Below the pieces are notes generated by a model that did no database searches, had not been told where the DNA came from, and worked only from the letters and a program-made list of their open reading frames with translations. Below are positions 20,441 to 33,900 of a stretch of 64,000 nucleotides of DNA, piece by piece; position 1 is the first letter of the stretch, and each line of letters starts with the position of its first letter. Made by a program: the position numbers and the translations under genes. Source of the stretch: Capitulum mitella (lineage: Eukaryota > Arthropoda > Thecostraca > Pollicipedomorpha > Pollicipedidae); the NCBI GenBank assembly GCA_030062745.1, contig CP099840.1:2046001-2110000 (forward strand), given 5' to 3'.

Positions 20441-22735
20441 ACGATCACCTCGGCTGAAATGTCGGCGCTTACGGCCAGTGTCAGGGAATTAGATCGCGTA
20501 TGTCAGAAATGGAGTTTGATGCAAGCAGAAGAGAAAAAAGGGCGAATAAAGTCGCCGGCGAATGGCTTCAACAATGAAAAAGGTGCAACTTTGCTTGGGG
20601 TAAATTTCTCAGAACCACTAGTTATTCCGCCTTACATTTGTCATATTTTACAACACCAACTGAAAATATTACGTTAGTCTCTTGTTAGCATATGGAAACC
20701 AAGAAAGGGAGCATAAAGACACCTTGAAGCCTGGTTTTGGTATCGCCATGAATGTAAGTTATTGCATTATCACGTTATTTGAGTAAACGCAGCAAACATA
20801 GTGGCCTGGACTCAATCAGAAAGCTCACCTGAAACGCAATATGTTTTCCGACCTTGAAAACACACTGGAGCATCTGTGAATGTATTATGCCGTCGGTCAG
20901 CCCTGTAGCCAGGATAACATGCAGTGTCACAAGTCGATTGGACGGTTCTGGAGTACCGTATGTTGGGATTAATGTTTCTTAAACCCGTTATAATAACTGT
21001 GCACTGCTGCGTTTCTGATGATCCATAATAGTAATAGGCATTTGCATGCAAATAAAATATATACACGTCCATTGGCATGTCATTCTCGAATTCACTTCTT
21101 CGACTAAAACCGGCAATGTGGTTTTGCCTCATCCATCGCCTTGTTTCTGAAATCCATGTGCCCCCCTCCCCACAAAAACAGGAGCCACGTAACGTCTTCC
21201 TTGAAATGTTAAAAATGGCACACGTCACAAAGCAGTCCAGACGGCATCGCGTGACCCTGTCCTCTGATAACCCTGGGATTAATTGGTGCTGCTGCTTTCA
21301 AGCGTTGCAAGAGTGAGAGCTTAGTCGTTTCCGCAATCTTTGTTGTTTGGCGTTGTGCAAACACGAGACACGATGCGACAGGGCATGACGTGGCCGATGG
21401 TCCTCATGCTCCGATGTCGCCTTCCTGTCCCGCTGCCAAGCGTCGTTTGGCCTGTCACTACGAATCGCCACACGGGGTCGCCGCTGTTTTTCGTGCTCTC
21501 GAGGGACGTAAAATACGGGATGACCGCCGAACGAGTTTGTTTATGGTGCCGTTGCTGTTACTGTCCGTAAGCCGATCAGCCCAGCGGGAAGATCCGGTGA
21601 CGGCAGCAGGATCGCGCGGCCGGGTGGATGACGTCACGGCGCTGACAGCCGCCCCGACAGGCACCCCGGCTCGGCAGTCCTGGAGAGCTCTGCCAGCTCG
21701 TAAAACATGTGATGTTTTGGAGCCCGCCCCCGGCGCTGCGAGCGCATTTGGGAGCCAGCGGGGCTCACGTGTTTCACGGGCCGCGCTACGGCTCGAGATT
21801 GTGGGCTGTGGTCCCCCGTCCGGTGGATATCTCGTTAGCTGGCTCCGGTGTCTGGTGAAGGCGGCGTGATTTGTTGACGCCGAGTCCTTGGTCTCTTCTC
21901 GGGTGGCTGGTGCTATTGAACAGCTCTGCGTTTCTGTGCTGATTTTGGTTTGTCCGCTTTGGGGTTGCTGGAGTGGAGTACTGGAGCACCCTCTTCACTT
22001 AACCATAGTCACAGGGGTATTTCGACATCACTGCGTGCCGCCCAAGGATGCATGGAACATGTGTTATTGCGGGACGTGATTTATTACAGCGTGCCACTAT
22101 TCCCTTGGATTTCGCAACGAACTGCAAAATTTCCGTCCGAGAAACGCAGTCTCTGATCATTTTGACGACAGCAGTTTTCCCAGCTATCGCTTCGGAATCT
22201 CCACCAAGCACAAGTCTGGTGAAAAGTTGGCGTTCATAATATTGCGCTTTGCAGAACAAGCAAAACTTAATTTTTATCTATCCGACTAAGAAAACTAACA
22301 TTGCTAGTCCAAACCCGAAACGTGTCAAAACAATGCAGTCCGCTCAAGAAACTTCTTTTCAACAATCTTACTACTGTAAGCAATGCGATAAGATGACGCC
22401 TCTTAAGTCATTCTTTAACTGATCCTGGATAGAATTTCTCGGAACCCTGAACGTCCACGGATCACCTTGCCGGTCACCCTTGGCTTACGTTCACACTTAC
22501 GTCTGGTTTGGGCACAATGCATGGTGAAAATAGGCCAGACAATAGTAAACGGAGCTATCACGACCAAGTTTATGCGGTATACATACGGGCTGCAGGGTCC
22601 ACAAGGCGGAGAAACATCGTATCCATTGGTGCTGACTGCGTTATAGGCTGCAGGCTGCTCGGTGTCGAAACGCTTAGCGCCGGGATATCTTTAGCCGCCG
22701 GGCAATCAAGACTGCACTCGGCCGGCACCTTACGC
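20441..22735. other. Intron 1 segment, no recognised gene
   Basis: AT-rich to neutral. A GC-richer patch at about 21360-21870 contains a perfect TGACGTCA (21629-21636) and a 159-codon frame without recognisable domains. Nothing else stands out. Confidence 0.45.
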
Positions 22736-23160
22736 GCTATCTGAGCGCCAGCTCGTGAGGTCCGCCGCGCCCAGACCCGACGCGTCCGAGTATCTCCCGG
22801 ATTTCCCGCGCTCATCCGCCGAGCTCGCCGACTCCGGCCGCGTCGCCGACGACGCTCGACGGGAGCGGAACGCCCGCCGGCGCGTCGTCGTGTCCGCGGC
22901 GACAGCGCCTTTGTGACGGCGCCGATTGGTGCGTTTTTGCGGCCGTCGTCGAGGCCGGCGGACCGGACCGCGCCGCCGGTCCGAGTCCGGCGCTCCGAAC
23001 AAAGCCTGCCGACGCCGGCCGACTCGGTCCGGCGGCAGCCGGTCACCGCGAGCGGCGGGCGAGTCGAGTCCCGGTCGGCGACTGGGCCGGCGAATGGTGT
23101 CACGTGGTGCCCGGGTCAGCGGCTGTGTCCCGGCGGACGATGTCACGTGACGTCCAGGTA
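22736..23160. promoter_or_regulatory. Intronic CpG island with CACGTG boxes
   Basis: Dense CpG, with TCACGTG words near 23099 and 23143 and a donor-like CCAG|GTAAAC at 23157/23158. It could be an alternative 5' exon or an enhancer; no homology supports coding. Confidence 0.4.
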
Positions 23161-23345
23161 AACGGCTCCTGCCCGAGGGCCAGCCGCCCGGCCAGTCAGT
23201 CAACCGGGCAACCAGCTAACCAGCTAATCAGCACCAACGAACCGGCTAGCCAGCATCCAGCCGGATGGCTAGCCGACCAGCTACCGGTGGACCGGCTAAC
23301 TAGATGCCCTGCTAATTGGCGAACCAGCAGCGGTGCCCGCAGCGG
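23160..23345 (+). repeat. Degenerate ACCGGCTAACCAGC repeat tract
   Basis: Imperfect repetitions of (A)CCGGCTA(A/G)CCAGC / AACCAGCTAA at roughly 12-20-bp spacing, directly downstream of the island. It includes an imperfect inverted pair around GGCTAGCC (about 23246-23276). Confidence 0.6.
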
Positions 23346-23779
23346 GTACGCGAACAGGTGGGCGCTGGGGAAATTAAGAAACGCACGCGCGGCTGGCGAT
23401 GAGAGCAAAGGTTATTATTCGTTTTCTGGTTATGTTTTTGGTAGACAAGTAGGCGAAATAAGCACAGCAGGCGAAGAAGCACACTTTCGAAGAGGCATCA
23501 TGATAAATTGCAACACAATGCATTAGTCACTCATGCGTCCGTGTTTCAGCTTAACGCATGCTGCTTAGAAATGGAACTACGCTCCTGGACATCAAGTGAA
23601 TTTGTATAAAGTCGAACAGGCTATTATCTGCTCATGCGCTGTGCGTATCAAGTACAAACCAAAACATAGCAGTCGATATCCATGTTTAAAGGACGCACTA
23701 TCACAACAAATATCGCTTTCTGAAACATTAAGGCGAAGACGTAACCCCACACCAGTTTCAATGTCGGGCAGCACGCACT
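23346..23779. other. Intron 1 spacer, no recognised gene
   Basis: AT-richer unique sequence between two islands. I see nothing coding. Confidence 0.45.
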
Positions 23780-24260
23780 CACCGACGCTGAGCGAAACAA
23801 GACCACCCCGGCAGAAACTGCGACGTAACCGACGCTCCGCGGCGGCCGGGTGCATCTGTAACCCGACGCTCGCGCTCTGCCTCGCGCCCCGAGGATAAGC
23901 GCGGGGCTGGCCGTGTCTGACATGATCCAGACGCCGGAGTGGGCCCGGCCGGGGCGTCCCGGCCCGCCGGGTGGCGAAACCCCGGCGGCCGCGCCACCCA
24001 CGCCTCCTCCCAGCGACCCGCAAGAATCGCATCGTGGAAAGCTTTCCGGCTCATTTGATTAGCGGCCGCGTCAGGCGCCGCCCTGCGGCGCGAGCTAGCT
24101 CCTGATGGGCCTCTGCGCCGAACACACGCAGCCGGGATAACCTTTCACGCGTCGCGTGCCCGGGCGCCCTTCTGTCGGCCGGGGCCCTGGCTCGGCGTCG
24201 GCCGTCGCCCAAGTCGTCGTAGTTCAGCGGGCGCTCGTCTGGACTCGGCCGCGTGCTTTA
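23780..24260. promoter_or_regulatory. Intronic CpG island
   Basis: CpG-dense block with GGCCGGGGCG and CGCGCC words. GC stays elevated, with fewer CpG, to about 25180, where CTG/CTGCC-rich short repeats occur (24640-24960). Confidence 0.38.
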
Positions 24261-25639
24261 CGTATCAGCATGCACGGGGGCACGGCCTGACCAGGAATTT
24301 TCCACCCCGAGCGGTGTTTTCGCCTCGGGTCAGACGGTTCGACGACCGCTGGCAAGGCCGGCCGCCAGGGGCCGCAGCCACCTGCGGCGGCGAAAGATTG
24401 ACTTTTTGACATTGGTTTTGGCTCGGTTTTGGTTTTCTTCGGCGATCACAGAAGCCCGTCAGTCGGGGCTTGTGCGAAGCGATGAAACGCAGCACTGACA
24501 CCCGGGCGCGCGTCTCCCGGCGTTCGCCGCCGTACTGGTCCTTGGCACAGGAACTTGACTGTAGGACACTCTGCATGTGTATGCTGCCCCGTAGGGTCAA
24601 TCTGAACAAAAAACCCACTGCTGACTGCGCGTGGCTCGCGGGCCGTGTTCCATCAGCCTCTGGCGGCCTCTGTTTTTGGCCTTGGTTGCTCAGTGCGCAT
24701 GTTCCCCGAGCTTTTTTCCGCAGCTGTTTTGCTGTTTCTGACTGCAGCTGCCAATGTGCGTGACTCCAGGACATTTGCCTGCCGTCGGCCCCTGCCCCTG
24801 GCCGCTGCCAGTCTGTTCGACTCACTGGCTCTTTATCTGCTGCCAGCCCCTGTCCCCAAAGCAGCGGTGTGCGTAACCCACACGATCTTTACCCAGCGTC
24901 GGACTGCGACCCTCACCGTCGCCACTGTGCGCGACTGGCCGGCTGTTTAGCTGGCGCGGGTCCGCGTCCCCGGCCTTGATTCGTCCGCTGCCGGCTATCT
25001 CCCCGGCGTCGTGACCGATGGTCCTCCTCAGTGGGACGTCGACTCCACCGGGTGCCGATACATACCGATCAGCGGCACGCGCTGCGGCAGAGCGACGAGC
25101 CTGTTCGATCCAGCTCTGCGGCGGGGGTCGTGCGGGATGTCCTGGCGGTCAGCCGCCGTGTCGCGCGTGGACGCGGTTGAACAACGTTTATGGTTTGTTT
25201 AGGCGCGTTTATGTTAAACTCTTAGCGTCCAAATTGAGGGGAATTCTGGGCATGACTGGCGTTTGGTTTATACATGTACGGCTTATATACATCATGGGCC
25301 AAACATTACGGAAAAGTAGGGTAAGCATTCCAGATAAGTAGGAAACATTTCGCAGAATCTTCGAACCTGACTTAGTTACCCGGCAGAATGATACAGAAGT
25401 CAGCACTTGGGAACAGTATTTTAGTTTACATTTCAAAACCAGTTTACATAAACCTAAGAAACAGGTCGGCGATGACAGCCGCAATGTTTTAAGGGTAATA
25501 TAGTGCACTGAAGTTCGGGGTTTTGTGAGGCTAATTAACACAACCATCGTACGCCATACATTATGTGAGCGACAACTACACCACCCTGGTCGTCCTCGCC
25601 TGTGCATGTTGCAAGCAGACGGATACATCTCAAGGCCCT

Positions 25640-25910
25640 TAACGGCCAGCGCCACGCGTCCCGTGCCTGAGCCGGTTTTGGCCGCGGACCGCCCGCCGCC
25701 GGCCCGGTGTGCGCCACCTGTTCCAGCAGGTGTCGTCGCCGCCGACGGGCGCGGCCCCGGCGCCGGGCGCCCGGAGAGCGGACACCTGCGCTAATTGGCA
25801 CAGGTGGTGGGCAGCGGAGGCGCGGGGTAAACAGGCGCCAGCCCCGCGCCGCGCGAGGCCCGCCCGCCGACAGTGGAGACGACCCGCACGCTGTCCCCGA
25901 GCGGGGAAGG
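25640..25910. promoter_or_regulatory. Intronic CpG island
   Basis: Compact CpG-rich block with two CAGGTG boxes (about 25726 and 25800). Frames on both strands are compositional. The 730 bp upstream are AT-rich with nothing recognisable. Confidence 0.38.
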
Positions 25911-27779
25911 TCTGCTGTTGTGGTTTGAGCGACGGATGGCCTCGTCGGATGTGCGAAAAGCTGTGGTTGGTTTGCTGCGGGGCGTCGGATTTCGTCCTGT
26001 CTGTGAGGCCGTCGGGCCGTCGAAGTCACGTTAATCGTCTGTTCTCGCTCGTCTGTTTCTCCATCTCATTCCCAGAATAGCCGTAGTGGTAATTATCGCT
26101 GCGTGATGGGACACGCAGCTGCGCGGCTCGCCAGTGCTGCCCTGGAGGATGCTTCCTGCGATCGGGACGTTTCATGGCTGTAGGTTGCGCGTCTGCGTTA
26201 TGGCTACTCACGTAACTTTGCAACGCGAACGATTCCAACGTAGATCGACGCGGCTGTCGAGCACATATGACTAACTGCATCTGCCTAGCTGGCGCTCCGG
26301 ACCCGGCGCACTCAGACCTGGTGAGTCCGGCCATCGATGACGGCACGAGGCCTCTTGATCGGAGGTATGATGTGGACATGCCCCCTTAGTACCTCAGCGG
26401 GGCTTGTGGCGGCTGTCAAGATGTTCCTGTGCATAAGCAATGCCTAAAAACTTCGTTTAGCACCCGTCTCTTTGACGTTCCTGGCATTAAGAGTAACACG
26501 GAGACGTTTGCTTCATTTATCCAATCGGTCTTGAACATTGTCGTAGCAAGCCTGAATTGCTTGCAGCTGGCTTGCGCCCAATTTCATGTGCCACTCAAAA
26601 TCTTCAAAATGCCTTGTTCTGTTGAAATCCCGCCAGTTTTTGTCCACTTCTACGCTGCACAAGATCGCTCGCGGCACAATGTTCGAACTGCCTCCGGCCT
26701 TCTCAAAAGGAATCCGCCGGCATGGCCGGATCATTTACAAGGAAGCCTCGCCTGACAAGGCAGAGCATTCGACGCAACGCACCTGTCGTCATCAGGCCAC
26801 CCGTCCCACCTGCAGGCGGCGGCGGGGGGAAGGTAACTAGGTCATCTCCCCGGTCGGCCCTGGGTGGGAGGGACCCTCAGCTGTACGGCGCCCCCAGGCA
26901 CTGTGTGATCGGGCACCGGCTGACTCGGCGAATTACATGAAACGCGCCGTATGTTTCCCACGCTGACGTGCCGGCGGGTTACCCGGTCCGGGCGAGGCCC
27001 TGAAGCTGAGCAGACTCCGACAGTATTCACGCTGCGGATGCTGGCTAGATGATGAAAGCGGCGTATCCGATGCCCGGCTGTGTGCTGCCGCTCCGTAGCA
27101 GCCGTGCTGCATGATCAATAGGCCTCGCCCGAGTTTAGCTTTAGTAAATGTCAAGGCTGCCTTCTGCCCAGAGAGTTGATCCGTCCCCAGTCCGAAGTAA
27201 GGTACAGGCTATCTCGTGGCCTGAGGTGGTGGCTGCGATATTCTTCACCATTACTGAGGCTCTCGGGCTGTGCAACATTCCGAAGCCGTTCCGAACGAGA
27301 AAGGGCAGTGGAGACATTTACAGCCCACCTGTCGTTTTCGGTTCTGCAGAAGGTGGAAATGTATGCATGGAAAAATCCCTTGGAGAATGGTGGGCTTAAG
27401 CACAATGGAAATTTGCCGTGGATGAGTGGTCGGATCATTGCCATCGTTTTGTTTCTCGCAAGCAATGGAAAACTGGTCCTAACCGAAAGCATGGAAAACA
27501 TCGAGGAAGACAGTAACTAGGATGCGAGTGCTCCTCTTCCATGGTATTTTTTAGGGAAGCTTTTGCGCCAGTTTCATTCCATTAGTGTCATTATGTGTGT
27601 TGAATCGATGGAATAGGGGGGACATAACCATACAAACGACAGAAGAAAGTTGTCTCGCCTTATATTATCCTTAAATGATCCTAACATTTTCCTTGCACTA
27701 TCATTAGATTTTCCTTAGATTTACATTATCATTATCCTTAGATTTTCCCCGCTTTGTATTATCTTTACAGCTCTTCAGG
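25911..27779. other. Intron 1 segment, no recognised gene
   Basis: Neutral to AT-rich sequence with a T-rich CCTTAGATTTTCC-type repetition at about 27660-27750. Frames of 85-116 codons on both strands at 27148-27520 show no domain. Confidence 0.45.
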
Positions 27780-27839
27780 TCGGTGGGCGCCAGAAAGCAA
27801 ACCGTTGAACGGCCAGTCCACGGACGGCCAGCAGCACGC

Positions 27840-28440
27840 CGTGATCAGAACCGCGCAGCTGCGCCGCGGGAGGCGGTGCCGGCGGCGGCCGCCCCGCTCG
27901 GGGCCGGCCGGACCGGACCCGGCGGTCGGCGTCGTTCCGACCCGCCTCCCGTCTGACGGACGGCGACACCGCGGCCCGCCCGCGCCGCCCGGACGCCGAG
28001 CCTGAGAGCACAGCGGTGCTCTGTGCCGCGCGGGACGGGGCGTGACCGTCCACCGGCCCCGGCGACCGTCCGCGGCGCGGCCGCCGACGCGCGTCCGCCG
28101 CAGGCGAACAGGGCGGGGAGGGACGTCCGCAGAGCGCCCCGCTGTCCACGGAGGGGCGACGGGCCTGCTCGTCCTCGCCTCCCGTCGCGCGCGCCGCGCC
28201 CGCGTGCCGTCGTCGCGCCGACAGTAAGCAGGACCGCCGGTCCATAGCCGGCGTACCCCGCGTCCGTGCGGAATCGATGTGCGGCGGCGGCGCGGTGGGC
28301 GGCGCCCGCCGGCCGCGGCCGCGGGCGCCGGCCATCAGCCGCCCGTGTCGCGGCGGCGGCGGCCGTCCGCCTGTTCCGGGCGGCGCGGGAAGTCGGCCTC
28401 AACCGGCTGATGCATCGGCCGGGTAGCCGGGACATCCACT
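27840..28440. promoter_or_regulatory. Largest intronic CpG island of intron 1
   Basis: About 600 bp of extreme GC with very frequent CpG, followed at once by a minisatellite (28577-28905). Long frames on both strands (up to 196 codons) are Arg/Ala/Pro-rich and carry no recognisable motif, so I treat them as compositional. Confidence 0.45.
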
Positions 28441-28576
28441 ATCCATGACAAGGCAGCCGCGCGGAGGCCGATTTCCTGTCGGGGAGAGGGCCGCAGCCGG
28501 CTCGGCTCCGTCCCGGGGATCGAGCGACGCGCGGAGACCGAGCGACGCTCGACGACCCACAGGGCCGGACAGGGCC

Positions 28577-28905
28577 GCCGACCCATACAGCCGGGAGGAG
28601 TGTCAACCCACAGAGCCGATGCACAGAGCTGAGGAGGAGTGCCGACCCACAGAGCCGGGGAGGAATGTCGACCCACAGAGCCGACCCACAGAGCTGAGGA
28701 GGAATGCCGGCCCACAGAGCCGGGGAGGAGTGTCGACCCACAGAGCCGACCCACAGAGCTGAGGAGGAGTGCCGACCCACAGAGCCGACCCACAGAGCTG
28801 AGGAGGAGTGCCGACCCACAGAGCTGAGGAGGAGTGCCTACCCACAGAGCTGAGGAGGAGTGCCGACCCACAGAGCCGACCCACAGAGCTGAGGAGTGGC
28901 GTCGC
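28577..28905 (+). repeat. 26/13-bp minisatellite (CCGACCCACAGAGC units)
   Basis: A 26-bp unit made of CCGACCCACAGAGC plus TGAGGAGGAGTG recurs about ten times, with occasional bare 13-14-bp half-units (GAGCCGACCCACAGAGC). The second module is sometimes replaced by CGGGGAGGA. The mosaic implies unequal exchange between sub-units. Confidence 0.92.
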
Positions 28906-29149
28906 GACCTGCGGCGCAGTCCGGCAGTTACGCCGGACTGCAAACCGCCTGGCATTTCGCGGCGACATTCCGTCGACCCGCATGTGGAAATAAACGACTT
29001 GAGCTGGCACTTGCCGGCCATGGAATTCTCCACGGCGTACGTAGCGGCGAGTCTGCCGGCGGTCTCTGCCAGCGCTCTCGTCCGGCCTGCGACGGCGCAC
29101 CGTTCAACTGTCAAAGCGCCGGGAGAGAACCCATCTGCGCAGCGGTCTG

Positions 29150-29560
29150 ATTAACGAGGCGGAATGCAGCGGCGAGACCCTCCGCCGTCAGCCCCGGCAA
29201 TGCCCGTCAGAAATGATGACCGCTGCCTCGGCACTTTCTGCGCTGACGAATCGCTCCCGGCAGGGTTCCGCGCGGGCCCTCGTCTCGGGACGCAACAGTC
29301 GGATCGGCCGGCTGGTGCAGACCCAGCGCCGGCGGCGGCCCGGCCATGAGCCGCCGAGACGCCGGCCGGCCGCGCCATCATGCTCGCGACAGGAACAAAT
29401 TTAGACAGATGGCCGGCCCGCTCCCGGGGCGACGTGCTCACAAAGCGGAAGCGGCGCATTCAGGGCGGCCCGGGTCGGCACAATGACGGCCGCGCCGCCC
29501 CGGGGGCCGCCTGATGTTGTCGGTTGAAGTGATGGCGCCGTCAGCGGCGTCGAGCTCGCC
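29150..29560. promoter_or_regulatory. Intronic CpG island
   Basis: CpG-rich block with GGCCGGC words and a CCCCGGGGGCC palindrome near 29498. It is separated from the previous island by about 250 bp. No coding homology. Confidence 0.38.
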
Positions 29561-30590
29561 GACGGAGTCCGCCGGGGGCGTCCGGCTTACCAGGCTGCAC
29601 GAGAGACTGCTGCATCGAAAGCTGTACCAGAGATTCCTTTAAGAGTTTTAAGCGTGACGAGGCAGACGTTGGACATAAATCGGCGCGATTCTTAATGGGC
29701 TTTTGAGGTTGGTCAGTGACGGGATACGAATGATTGCGTACCACACAGGTTTGTAGTGGTTTAAAAGTCACATCGGCATACAGGCAAGTATTCCAGACAA
29801 CCAGAATGTACCTATACCACTGCCCTAACGCGTCCCGTTATACTCAGAGGTTATGCTTAACCTGAACACCACTGGTCTAACGCGTTCCGTCATACTCAGA
29901 GGTTCTGCTTAGCCTGAACACATGGGAGTCTAGCTACTGAACTGGTCAGGTGATGTATGCATGCGTTCGGTTTTGTGTGTGTGATGCAGTCCGATAAATC
30001 ATGAATATGAAACACAGAGTTCGACCTTGAAAACAGTCCAGTATGTTGACAATGTGAAGTAAAACCAGTATTGATCCTCACATGAACAACCACGCGGGCC
30101 ACAAATGCCGCGCAAACCACCTCTGTGACGCCCCCCCCCCCACAGTCCAGACGCCCGCGCGATCACCAGCGCGTCCTTCGCGACGCCATTGGCTCGTCGC
30201 GCGGAGCTCGTTTGTATCGCATTTTCGACCACGTTGTCGCCGGCACTGGTCCATCCTGCGGGCCTCGATCTTGATCGTTCACGCCGGGGGGGGAGCTGGT
30301 GGGGCAGGGAGACGGATGTGTGCGACCCAGCGCCGTGCGGACCAACGGTGACCGCTCGGTGTGACGGCGTTGGTGAGCGGCGGGCTCTGAAGAGAACGAC
30401 AGAGAAAGAGGGACCCGGGCGGTCGATGGACGGTTGTAATTGCGTTTCGCGTCGAGACGAAGTACGGTGAAACGGGCCCGTTCCTGTGAACTTGGTGGCG
30501 TTTGCAGCCGGCTTCGTCTAAGTGGTTTTTCGTTTGGGTAGCTGCAGACGAAAGCGTTGATCAAAGAAATCCCGACATTTTCCGAAATCC
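29561..30590. other. Intron 1 segment, no recognised gene
   Basis: A 60-bp near-duplicate occurs at about 29826-29860 and 29876-29920 (AACGCGT(C)CCGT(T/C)ATACTCAGAGGTT.TGCTTA.CCTGAAC). A C-run lies at 30129-30141. No gene seen. Confidence 0.45.
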
Positions 30591-30790
30591 CTCTTCTCCT
30601 CCTTTCCCCCTCTCTCTCTCTCTCCCTCTGTCCCTTTCTCCCTCTTTCTCTCTCTCCCTTCTTTCGTTGCGTCTCGCCGTTTCTGACTGTGTCTCCCTTT
30701 TTCGCCTCTTATTTTTGCTCTTACCTTCTCTCGTTCTTTTTCACTCACTCTTTCCCTCTTTCTTACATTCTCGATCTCTTGTCGCTGTGT
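30590..30790 (+). repeat. Pyrimidine-rich (CTCTCT / TTCCCTC) tract
   Basis: Almost uninterrupted C/T on the + strand with CTCTCTC cores, a potential H-DNA-type mirror-repeat region. The Ser/Leu/Phe-rich frames are artefacts. Confidence 0.85.
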
Positions 30791-30844
30791 TTCACCATGC
30801 GGAACGGGTCCAGAAATCCCTCAAGAAGACTTGGTTTATTTAGC

Positions 30845-30871
30845 TCCTTATATATATACACATATATATCT

Positions 30872-30921
<50 letters not shown>
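30845..30921. repeat. (TA)n microsatellite
   Basis: About 45 bp of perfect TA (30875-30920) preceded by interrupted TATA/CATATA sequence. Confidence 0.97.
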
Positions 30922-30923
<2 letters not shown>

Positions 30924-33900
30924 AGAGGAAAACGTCGGACATGCAATATATGGATAAGGATCGCCAGTGGGCAGATACGAAAGAGTAAAAAAGAAATGCC
31001 CCACATTTCAAAGTTCAAAACAAACTAAAATTTCCAAAGTTCCGATATCTTTACAGATCGCAAACCACTCGATAATAATGATAAAACTCCATGCGTTCGC
31101 AAACTGTAGTGTCTTCAGATGACATATATCTGAGTTTCGAACCTTCCCAAGCCATTATGGCCCCTCTCCAGCCCTTCGCCAGGAGCCGGCGCGAGGCAGG
31201 AGCCGACCGACCGACCCTGCCGTGTTACATGTCTGTCTTCAAACTTCATTTTCCGTTTTTCTGTTCCATTTCTAGCTAACGCTTTGCGAACGCCATTTTT
31301 GAGCCCCACATTTGTTGGTATAGTTTGGGCAGGTGTATAGACACGTATAGGGCAAACAAGGTAAATTCACTGCCTACAAAAAAAAGGAAATGGTATGGCA
31401 TATCGCAGCCCAACCAACTTTAGCTAGTTTGATGCACTCATGCAGGAATATCATTTCTAGACCCATGACTCGATCGCTCATCGGCATCTATTTGTCTTCA
31501 AGTTATATGCAGCGTGGATACCTATTCAAAAGACCTCACCTGTATACATGTAATTTTGGTGAACAGAATTCAGGTGCCATTTTATAGAGGTAGCTGAAAC
31601 TACATCTGGTTCCCTAATAATTCAAAATGCCGTCAGGAAGCGTGCATTCCTGTGAGTACAACGATAGAATGCTTGTACGTATGTTTGTGGTATGTTTTCA
31701 AAAAGCGAGCAACTGCTTTTCTGACTTGACATAGTATAATAAGCATTTTTTGACGTCATTCTGCGTAAGTAAAAGGTACGTGTGATTTATGTTTTTGGCT
31801 AAACCATGTTTTTAAATTGGGGGTTTTAGGGCATTTGATGTTTGATTCATGTAAACCAGTCGGTCTGCTTTAAAACTAAAGCGAAACAAATTTGAGGCGA
31901 TGGTGGAGAAAAGGCACAAGGGGTGCACGGTATCAGGCATATTCGTAACTACCTAGCTCAGTTTCCAGATGGCTTCCCGCAGGGTGATTCAGTCTGGGAT
32001 TTGGAATGGAAACGCTGCTGGGAAATTATGAAAATTTTTTCTAGAGAACAAACAAAACTTAAACACTGCGATATTATATAACCACATGTGTAATGAACAC
32101 ATGCGATTTAACCCGTAAACAGGCCCTAAATCATCGTGGAGATAAGCTGTTGGTTCCTGTGGATAATCAGTTTGGCCATAGCCCTTGCTACTGGCTTTGG
32201 TCAATAGTGGAGAAAAGGGTCGGGTTCCTCTTCATAGTTGTTAAATGGGCACCTTACTGTCCTTTTTATGGATGGATTTGCCATCTATTTAAGCAAAGTT
32301 TAACATTTTAGAACATATTTATTTGAAAACGCCTCCACGTGCGCACCGTGCACTTCGTTGCAATATTTTATAGGATCCGTATGTAATGGCTTAAATATGT
32401 TTTGTGCTATAATTCAACCAGAGTAGCTGTGAAAACATGATGGCTGATCCGACTTCACGCTGCTTTTACAAACGATGTCTTTTATCCGTTTGCAATACGT
32501 ACTTTATAGTCCTGCGGACTAGGCTCTTTATTCGTGAAAAACTAAGCGCTCAATACTATCAAGAGTCTACGACGGTGTTTTCCGGATCCTAAAAACACAC
32601 GATAAAACCCGCTGTAGGGAAAGATCCTAAAAAAGCTTGAAGCTGTTCACATCACTCGGTAGCACGATGACGTCACGATCAAAAAAGTTACCATCTTTAT
32701 TTTGTGGCCATTCAAACAGCGAGGAAAAACATCGTTGTCATGCAAATCCGGGTCCCGAGAACGCCTGTATGGCGCAGGAGCGCCTCTATGACGGTCTGGA
32801 TTTCATCTGCATCCGACAATTCAGCGTCTCACCGCGAGGTTGGGCCAAGATTAGGCTCGGAAAATCGAACCGCCTCAAAGGATCTCATCACCCGTAAAGT
32901 CCCGGCGGAAAACTCACGTTGCCGGCGGCGGGCAGTGGGGGCCTTACAGCAAGCGCCGAAGCAGGCAGAAGCAGCCGAGACGTGACGCCGTCTTCCCTGG
33001 CTTCTGACGTGCGGCGCGAACTTTCACCCATCTTTGTGCCGGCTGCATATGAAAATGCGAAACTATTTTACTGAAATGATTTTGTTGACTTCGTGGCGTT
33101 GTGGAATGACCAACGGTGAACCCGCGAGGAGTTTGTGACATAATCCGAGCGTTATAATTTTAAGTGCTTGCTCGCCCATGCCGATCACTGAATGCCCATA
33201 GTTGCAATCTGCAGTCCCATTTTTGTGGACGCTTTCATGCTACAAGTTGTAGGACCTAGAAACTTTATAAATAGTGGCGTTAACAATTTGCCTAGACCAG
33301 AAATCGGCCACAGCATGAAAAGCAGCGAGGAAGGCAGGCAGCTGTCGGCCGGCCCCGGTCGGCTGGCGGCTGACCGGTTGAGTGACTCCCGGCGGCCGTC
33401 CCTGGCCGCTCTGTGACGGGTGTGTCGCGCCACGCCACGCCGCCAACCCGCCCGCCGACATCCTGCGACGGACATTGCCCGAATGAGAAACGGTGTGGCG
33501 CGGGCTGGCCGCCCCTGGTACGCCGTCACGCCGGTCTGGCACGTACCAGGTGAACTTGTTTACCGTCAGTGCAGCTGTCATAACCGACTATCTCGCACAA
33601 TATATCAAGGGTGACGGGACGGTGCGTTTTTGAGCGGAAATTTTTCTGGGTCGCAGGGATCAATGAACAGAAAACAAGGAAGACAAAGTAATTGCGAGGA
33701 ACAGTGGTGGATGTTTAGAAAAGCTTCTTTTCCGCTGCTTATTGTTCGTCTTAATGATCTCTTTGGTTTGTTGGTAAGGGTAGAGTTTATGCAGGGTAGT
33801 CTTACCATTGTGAACGGGAGACGTAAAGTGATGTCAGAATATATGTGTTTGCTTTACTATGCTGATCGCAACGTATTGCGAAAGATTAAGGTACCATGAA

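Noticed and set aside
27775..28435. Long Arg/Ala/Pro-rich frames on both strands
   Set aside because: Extreme GC leaves few stop codons in any frame. Composition explains them.
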